Source: Megaleporinus macrocephalus | Lineage: Eukaryota; Chordata; Actinopteri; Characiformes; Anostomidae | Length of the DNA: 64,000 bases | Assembly (NCBI GenBank): GCA_021613375.1 | Contig: CM038721.1 | Location: 3,002,486 to 3,066,485, forward strand | Direction of reading: 5' to 3' | Shown here: positions 56,269 through 64,000 of the stretch, in pieces | Layout of the letters: each line of letters opens with the position of its first letter | Numbering within the stretch: position 1 is the stretch's first letter | Position numbers and translations under genes: made by a program | Notes under the pieces: generated by a model | What the model saw: the letters and a program-made list of their open reading frames with translations, nothing else | What the model was told of the DNA's origin: nothing | Database searches by the model: none

Positions 56269-57470
56269 CTAACCTTCCACAACAGGACAAGAGGAGAGAA
56301 GTAAATCAGACAGGAACGCCAGAAACACATCAGCACTGTCCTGCAGACGAACAGGCCAGCACGTGGAACGTGTGCATGTGACCGGGCGAACAGAGAAACG
56401 TCTACTAACACAAACGAAACCTGTACAGCTCTTGCTGCACCGTCACCAGCTTCTGTTTTCCACACTGCCAGTTTCACTGTTTCCGTTTGCAACTTTCCTA
56501 TCACCCCAAACGCCGTCCATCAGCCATGATATCGACTGACCATGGGTCAATCTCAAAACCTAGTGAGCTGAGTACGTAGCAGCTGTTCAAGAAGCAGCGT
56601 TCTCTCCTCATAGAGACGCTCTAGTTAGAGAGACACTGCATCACGGCATCAGTGTTTACTGACCTCAGCTGCAGCGTCTCCTCAGCATTTCAGCTCCATG
56701 AATTCTCCTCTTTTGGGTTTTATTACTCATGATTTTTGCTCTTGAGGCGTGAAACAGATGGCAAGGCAAGTTTATTTGTATAGCACCTTTCATACACAGT
56801 GGCAACTCAAAGTGCTTTACATAAATAAATTTACATAAATAAATAAATTTCTCTAATATCGGCCTATAAGTCAGCGATTCCTATCACCTATCTCTCAAAA
56901 TGGGGTTGCCAGGGTCCAGCTCACGGTATTGAGCCCCCCCTAGCGAAAGCTTTTGTTAATAAGAAAAAAGAAAAAAAGAAAAATACTTAAAAGAAAGAAA
57001 ATTAAACAAAAATGAAGGATAAGGTTTGAAATGAACGCTGGACTATGTGCTGAGGTCTATTAAACTGGCTTCCGTTTTCTTTACTGCTTCCTACTCTCTG
57101 ACCTTTCCACCAGTGCCCCAATCAACAAACCCTTATCAAAAACTCAGAAGCCCATGTTTAAGAAGACGAGCACTGTTGCTGATCACTTACATTTGAAAAT
57201 AACATCACCACTCGTTGCTCCAGTTGCGTCTGCCATGCTTGCGTTGCATTATGGGATTGTCTTTACGACTGAGGAACCGTTTAATGCTTCCTTACAATTC
57301 AGCCGAAGCACTGTGATGATATGACAATATTTATCATTTTCACTAGATCTAGATCACAGTGCAGGAGGCAAAAAACTATATTATGATACACCAAGACATT
57401 TTCATAATATACACAATATGAGATGTAAAGGCCCAAGGGCATGGCTAATGAGCAGTTTGACTGACAGGAT
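56269..57470. other. upstream fes intron with a short dispersed repeat
   Basis: 56765-56835 has ggcaagtttatttgtatagc and caaagtgctttacataaata, a fish repeat tail. The rest shows no exon. I looked here for the missing F-BAR N-terminal exons and found none. Confidence 0.45.
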
Positions 57471-59196
57471 AAAGGAATGAATGGATGAAGGAACAGTGTT
57501 GGTGACGATAAAGGAATAAAGGGATGAAGGAACAGTGTTGGTGACGATAAAGGAATAAAGGGATGAAGGAACAGTGTTGGTGAAGATAAAGGAATGAAGG
57601 GATGAAGGAACAGTGTTGGTGGTGATAAAGGAATGAAGGGATGGGGACGAAGGAACAGTGTTGGTGATGATAAAGGAATGAAGGGATGAAGGAACAGTGT
57701 TGGTGATGATAAAGGAATGAAGGGATGAAGGAACAGTGTTGGTGATGATAAAGGGATGAAGGGATGAAGGAACAGTGTTGGTGATGATGAAGGAATGAAG
57801 GGATTAAGGAACAGTGTTGGTGACGATAAAGGAATGAAGGGATGAAGGAACAGTGTTGGTTATGATAAAGGAATGAAGGGATGAAGGAACAGTGTTGGTG
57901 ATGATAAAGGGATGAAGGAACAGTGTTGGTGATGATAAAGGAATGAAGGATTTAAGGAACAGTGTTGGTGATAATAAAGGAATGAAGGGATGAAGGAACA
58001 GTGTTGGTGATGATAAAGGAATGAAAGGATGAAGGAACAGTGTTGGTGATGATAAAGGAATGAAGGGATGAAGGAACAGTGTTGGTGATGATAAAGGGAT
58101 GAAGGAACAGTGTTGGTGATGATAAAGGAATGAAGGATTTAAGGAACAGTGTTGGTGATAATAAAGGAATGAAGGGATGAAGGAACAGTGTTGGTGATGA
58201 TACAGGAATTAAGGGATGAAGGAACAGTGTTGGTGATGATAAAGGAATGAAGGGATGAAGGAACAGTGTTGGTGATGATAAAGGAATGAAGGATTTAAGG
58301 AACAGTGTTGGTGATAATAAAGGAATGAAGGGATGAATGAACAGTGTTGGTGATGATAAAGGAATGAAGGGATGAAGGAACAGTGTTGGTGATGATAAAG
58401 GAATAAGGGATGAAGGAACAGTGTTGGTGAAGATAAAGGAATGAAGGGATGAAGGAACAGTGTTGGTGGTGATAAAGGAATGAAGGGATGGGGACGAAGG
58501 AACAGTGTTGGTGATGATAAAGGAATGAAGGGATGAAGGAACAGTGTTGGTGATGATAAAGGAATGAAGGGATGAAGGAACAGTGTTGGTGATGATAAAG
58601 GGATGAAGGGATGAAGGAACAGTGTTGGTGATGATGAAGGAATGAAGGGATTAAGGAACAGTGTTGGTGATGATAAAGGGATGAAGGGATGAAGGAACAG
58701 TGTTGGTGATGATAAAGGAATGAAGGGATGAAGGAACAGTGTTGGTGATGATAAAGGGATGAAGGGATGAAGGAACAGTGTTGGTGATGATAGAGGAATG
58801 AAGGGATGAAGGAACAGTGTTGGTGATGATAAAGGAATGAAGGGATGAAGGAACAGTGTTGGTGATGATAAAGGAATAAGGGATGAAGGAACAGTGTTGG
58901 TGAAGATAAAGGAATGAAGGGATGGGGACAAAGGAACAGTGTTGGTGATGATAAAGGAATGAAGGGATGAAGGAACAGTGTTGGTGATGATAAAGGGATG
59001 AAGGGATGAAGGAACAGTGTTGGTGATGATAAAGGAATGAAGGGATGAAGGAACAGTGTTGGTGATGATAAAGGAATGAAGGGATGGGGACGAAGGAACA
59101 GTGTTGGTGATGATAAAGGAATGAAGGGATGAAGGAACAGTGTTGGTGATGATAAAGGAATGAAGGAATGAAGGATTGAAGGAGCAATGTTGGTGT
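57471..59196. repeat. 39-bp minisatellite in reverse orientation, ~44 copies
   Basis: Reverse complement of the 35299-46757 unit: aaggaatgaagggatgaagg and aacagtgttggtgatgat. Contains a few ggatggggacgaagg insert variants and a ~970-bp higher-order repeat: the order of variants at ~57580-57790 recurs at ~58430-58640. It abuts family X copy 4. Confidence 0.95.
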
Positions 59197-59205
59197 ATGG
59201 AGACA

Positions 59206-59541
59206 CCAAAGTATCATGAATATGTTATTGTGAGAGAAGTAGATCAGATCTTGATCCAGTTTGAAGAACAAAGTTAGGTTCCAGATTTCTCCTGGACGCC
59301 CCAGACATTGTATGAATGTATTCAGTTCCTTCAGCAGCAAATCTTGATTTATCTTAATGAAGTACTGAGCAGTCAAAGCAGGTATTAGATGAGAACTGAT
59401 AATAATACTGGGTTGTTTAGGAGAAGCTTAGAAAGGGTTAAATCAACACACTGACGTATGTAAAACACTACTTACTCTATTAATACTGTTTAATATTTAA
59501 TAATAAAGTGTTTACTGAGTAAATAAAAGCCTCCTCTCTAG
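59206..59541 (-). repeat. dispersed repeat family X, copy 4
   Basis: Nearly identical to copy 3 over the shared part, starting aaagtatcatgaatatgtta. It is cut at its left side exactly where the inverted minisatellite begins. Confidence 0.8.
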
Positions 59542-60186
59542 TCTAGGTAGACCTTTAAGCTACTTTTGAGATGTTCTAGATCCTTATCACCAGGACAGAG
59601 TTGCATCATGGTGGTCTTTCATCTGCAGACACTGCTTAGGAACCCACAAATGTCAGTGCTTCCTGGAACAAGTTTGCTTTGCAAGAAAAACACCACCACC
59701 TCAGTGACCACATATATGTGTTATATATACGAGGGGAAAGAAGTCAACATTTTAACAGCATCAAACCATAATAGAAACAGAACTGCAGGAGCTATTTAAC
59801 CATGAGAACCTGGAAATACATCATCCTAAATTTAAACAACCTGTGAAAAATACAACCTTCCTATGAATCCTGTGCTCACAACACGTTATAAATACATTTA
59901 TAAGCATTATATAGCATTGTGATACCTTTTAATGCCTGGCATAAGTATGTATTGTTTTAGGTAGTTATAATTACATGCATAACATTTTATAAAGCAGGAA
60001 AATGTGACTTCATAATGTCAGGCTTCATAATGCATTATAATATTCAGTCGTTAGGACACTGTTAACATGAATACAGAAATACGGCACTACAACAGAGTTC
60101 TGGTTTGTTTCTTGTATAACACCTAAACACATTATAACAATGGTCACCAACACAGCCGAACTGAAGCTGACAGATGATTTTATAGG

Positions 60187-61184
60187 AACACTTCCCATTA
60201 ACCCTGTATTCATAGTGCATTATAAATGAGTTAATAAGGTGTTAATGTATATATATATATATATACACTACCGCCCAAAAGTTTGGGATCACAGTGAAAT
60301 GTTCTTGTTTTCAATGGAGTATCTTTCTTCCTTAACACAACAATGGACTGACGGGTCATCAACTGCTGATCTTCAGATACTAAACTAACCTAGAATGTTG
60401 TTCCCTTTTATACTCACTTATTAGTAGAATGTTTTTCAGCTGTGATCACAATTGAGCAAGAGTGTCCTAACAACCAATTAGTCCAATAACATCCTTAACT
60501 TGGATTGGTGGTCGTACCAGGAGATTTAGACAGAGGACTGAGAATTACTGATAATAGAACTATATGCAAAATAAGCCTCTATACAAAAATATACTTTAAT
60601 ACAAACATTTTTATTCTTTAAAAATCATCTGATACACTTACATTAATTGTGAAATGGACAGTATTGTTCATGATGAAAATTGCATGAAATGAAATTCTAA
60701 AGTGATCCTAAACTTTTGAGCGGTAGTGTATATATACCTCACAATGCCAGATGCAAGCTATTACAGTATCCCCCAAGTAGTTATAATTCACGTCTAATAC
60801 TTTATAAAGTCAGGTTCCGTAATGCATTATAACATCTGTTGATAAGAAGATTGTGGATAATGTTATACAGTGTTTATAGCAGGTCATTGCTAATTAAGTT
60901 AATTATGCCTACATGGTAACACAATACTTATATGGAGTGAGCACAGCAACTTAAAGCTATGGTTAATGTTAACTGTAGTCCTAAACAAGGCGGCTGTAGT
61001 TACTGTTGTTTCTACTGACCAACATAAAGCAGCTCTCTGTGCTGCTAACCAGTTAGCTTTTGTTGCTAACAGCTAACAACAGTCTAGCACTTGGAGCCAG
61101 CAAGTCTGAAACTACAAACTCTATAAAGTTCACACTACATATAAAAGTTATGCTTTAAGATGTATAAATAAATAAATAAATGCT

Positions 61185-61277
<93 letters not shown>

Positions 61278-61526
61278 AATAAACACTGAGGCCAGGTCCA
61301 CCAAAAATCAGCTCTGGTTTTCTCACTTTGTTGTGATGTAGAACACATACTAGAACCCCTCATAGTGTATGTAGTGTATACTTAGTGTACACTTGTGTTA
61401 TAACAAGTCTTGCATGTCACTGTAACTATGTATAGGCAATCATGCAAGCTTCTGCGAGGCATTGTATAACACCTTGTGCATGCATTTATAATTAATTATA
61501 AATACTGGATTAATGGAAAGTGTTAC
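60187..61526. mobile_element. inverted-repeat element with nested insertion
   Basis: Left arm (60187-60245: aacacttcccattaaccctg, cattataaatgag, aaggtgttaatg) is the inverse of 61461-61526 (ataacaccttgtgcatgc, attataaatactggattaat, ggaaagtgtt). The middle holds a Tc1-type MITE and a (TA)n tract (61189-61272). Words like cattataa recur around it, 59885-60060 and 60760-60900. Confidence 0.6.
60266..60730. mobile_element. Tc1-type MITE (ACTACCGCCCAAAAGTTT ends)
   Basis: Left tacactaccgcccaaaagt plus ttgggatcac, right gatcctaaacttttgagcgg plus tagtgta: inverted repeats, flanked by TATATA on both sides. ~465 bp, no transposase frame. Confidence 0.85.
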
Positions 61527-61736
61527 TAAATTCATATTTAGCTAAGTAGTAACTGAATAGATATTATAATGCACTATGGAACCTGACTTTATAAGTCATA
61601 TACTCATGCTTTATAAATTCCTAAGCATGTAATTATATCTAGCTATGAGCAGTTATACATGCTCAGTATTATAAGACAATAAGCCATACAATGCCTTATA
61701 AAAGCATTTTTAAAGATATAACTGAACAGATATGAT

Positions 61737-64000
61737 TAGAAATGGAAGGATCGATTGGCTATGTATCAGTATCGGGCGATTTTTAATCAAAATATGTGAT
61801 CGGCCGATATTTCTCCAATTGAGCCGATCCCGAGAGCCGATAGAGCGTTTCATCCAGGAAGAGAAACCCTCCGTGAAACCCCCTCTGGCCAGGTCCCTGC
61901 AATTCCTATCTGAACCACTAGGTGGAAATACACACCCTTTCATTTTCCACAGACAGCAGCAGCCTCGCGAGAAAAGCATGAGCTGATAGAAAACATGTCG
62001 TCTGTCTGGCAGCTTGTTACCGTATGTGACTCTGACTCATCCAGGACGTTTTTAAAATGTGTAAAATCAGCGTGTCTCGTGGGAACCAAAACTTTTAACA
62101 CTACTCATCTGATACGGTCCTTAAGAGAGGTGGCGGATCCTTATCCTTGGGTTGGCCAAAGGGTGGCCAAAGCTATTGTAGGGGGTCCACAGACTACGAC
62201 CATGAATATTCAAGAAACCCAATCATCTGCAATCAAACTCTGTAAATGTTATACTGTTTTCATAAAGTACATCTTAAGTATTTGTGTTTATGGAAAATGT
62301 AAAAAAAACATACAAAACCAAATACAAACACCCCACAACCTGTCTGTTTAAAAAAACTATCAATGATGCCATCTTGACATTAACATAGTGCAGAGACTTC
62401 TATCTGACTAAGTGCCGAGCTACCTAATGCTCAGTTCAGACGAGCATAATTAATTGTAAGTATTTGTAAGTAATTGTACTTGTATCTGAGTACAGATTTT
62501 CAGTAATATGGCAAAAAGACTACATTTACATTTACGGCATTTAGCAGACGCTCTTATCCAGAGCGACTTACAAAAGTGCTTAGTGTTGGTTAGAGTATGA
62601 ATCTCTATCTAGTACAAACAGGTTTAAGTCCAAACCACTCTTATACTCAAACACTGCCATAAACACAGGGTCAGTTCTGATACCTAGAAAGAAGACAATG
62701 CAATACCTAGCAAGACTGGAACAACTACACCTACAGAACACCTACACCTACAGAACACCTACACCTACACCTACAGAACACCTACACCTACAGAACACCT
62801 ACACCTACACCTACAGAACACCTACACCTACAGAACACCTACAGAGAAGAGAACAAATACAAGACTACATACAGTACAAGTGCAGTACTTAGCCAGTGCT
62901 CCTAGAAGATAAAGTACAATTACAGTTTATACCAGTACTTTAGTATATTAGTGATTATAAGTGCTTTACAAAGAGACGGTGGTCTTCAGTCTGCGTTTGA
63001 AGACCGCGAGAGAGTTCGAGAGTTCGCTGTTCGGACAGCTAGTGGAAGTTCGTTCCACCATCTGGGTGCCAGTACAGAGAAGCGTTTTGTTGCGTGTCTT
63101 CCATGAATCTTGAGTGATGGCGGGTCAAGCCGAGCCGCACTTGAAGCGCGAAGGGCTCGAGGTGCGGTTCGACTTTTGACCATTGCCATAAGGTCAGGAG
63201 GAGCTGGTCCATTCTTGGCTTTGTAGGCATCAGAACTTTAAACTGAATGCGAGCAGCTACAGGAAGCCAGTGAAGGGAGCGCAGCAGTGGTGTGACATGA
63301 GTGAACTTGGGTAGATTGAAGACGAGCCGTGCTGCTGCATTTTGGATCAGTTGTAACGGCCTGATGGTCTGCAGAGGAAGACCTGCCAGGAGTGAGTTGC
63401 AGTAGTCCAGCCTTGAAATGACAAGAGACTGGACGAGCACCTGGGAGGCCTCCTGAGAGACTACTGTAGATAAAAGTTCAATATTCAAACTTTGCAGCTA
63501 GTTGACACGTTAGACACAACCTTCACGTTACATTTAATTTAAGCCAACAGAGCATGAATCAGCCTAATCAGCTAACATAGCTAACTGCATTCCTCTACAG
63601 TCATTAGAGACGGAGCGCACGGAGTCAAAGCTCAACACATTCTGCCCAGTTTAAACACCCAGAGTGAAACGTATGAGCTGAAGTGCACGCTGGAAGCTGA
63701 TGTAGTGTAATGTTAGCGTTATTCAGTGCTTCCCCGGCCTCTGCTTTGGCTCCTTAAGACACCACACCATACAGACCAGATCTGACCGGTACGAACAGAA
63801 CAGCAACAGCAATTCAAATCAGTTTTTACTTTAAAATAACAGAGTCTGCGTTTAATGACTGCAGTTTTCACTGCATGTATTGAATTATCTTTTTTTATTT
63901 TAAATTAAGGGTCTAAATGTAATGAATGCAGTATTGGGGATATTTGTTTGATTTACTTTGTTTATTTATTGTTAATTTTGTTAAAAAATATGATGCTGTC
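61737..64000. mobile_element. second hAT copy, interrupted, running off the window
   Basis: 61737-62117 matches 49602-50020 (aatggaaggatcgattggct, gatcggccgatatttctcca, ccgtatgtgactc). Homology resumes at ~63774 (cagatctgaccggtacgaac), matching 50113 onward to the window end. About 1.65 kb of foreign DNA sits between, and ~90 bp of hAT sequence is missing at the break. Confidence 0.8.
62522..63495 (-). mobile_element. L2-like LINE 3' fragment with frameshifted reverse transcriptase tail
   Basis: Minus-strand peptide from 63488: QASQ-like VLVQSLVISRLDYCNSLLAG, then LQLIQNAAARLVFNLPKFTH and TPLLRSLHWLPVAARIQFKV. After a frame change near 63180 it continues FSVLAPRWWNELPLAVRTAN. The 3' tail has the well-known fish motif ttacggcatttagcagacgc, tcttatccagagcgactta. 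A small (ACACCTACAGAACACCT)n array lies at 62722-62845. Confidence 0.85.

Noticed and set aside
58209..59376. Minus-strand frames of 240-304 codons
   Set aside because: The inverted 39-bp minisatellite read through, one of them fused to the family X frame. No domain.
56269..64000. Missing N-terminal exons and promoter of fes
   Set aside because: Searched for the expected F-BAR start (KSDREYAG-like block) on the minus strand and found nothing. They probably lie beyond the window.

Overview
The window is nuclear DNA from a vertebrate, most likely a teleost fish. The evidence is a multi-exon gene with GT/AG introns, long (TA)n tracts, and many fish-type Tc1/mariner, hAT, L2-like and RTE-like repeats. 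I see no bacterial operons, CRISPR arrays, tRNA or rRNA genes. The species cannot be fixed from the sequence.

One host gene is recognisable: fes (FES/FPS cytoplasmic tyrosine kinase), on the minus strand. Sixteen coding exons can be placed from 56268 (upstream end) to the TAA at 13124-13126. Their joined length is 2076 nt (691 residues plus stop), every junction keeps frame, and every intron has GT...AG ends. The exons supply the back part of the F-BAR domain, the coiled-coil region, the SH2 domain and a complete kinase domain. About 128 N-terminal residues and the promoter are not found here and should lie beyond position 64000.

Layout: 1-13123 is the 3' flank (LINE tail, MITEs, a ~62-bp and a 14-bp minisatellite). 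13124-22677 holds the kinase and SH2 C-terminal exons, with introns full of tandem repeats, including a 1.4-kb polypurine tract and an array of CTCF-like motifs. 22678-29653 holds the SH2 and linker exons, with a telomere-like minisatellite and Tc1-type MITEs. 29654-46988 is one 17.3-kb intron with 45-bp and 12-bp arrays, Tc1 transposase relics and a 6.36-kb tandem duplication loaded with a 39-bp minisatellite. 46989-56268 holds the coiled-coil and F-BAR exons, separated by a 21-bp array, a textbook hAT element and a ~2.5-kb array of a 25-bp unit that matches a Tc1 terminal repeat. 56269-64000 is upstream intron, with an inverted 39-bp array, nested transposons and an L2-like relic.

The main oddity is the expansion of a normally compact gene by at least ten different minisatellites, at least one of which appears to have grown from a transposon end. 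No new protein-coding system was found. Nearly all long open frames other than fes come from tandem repeats.
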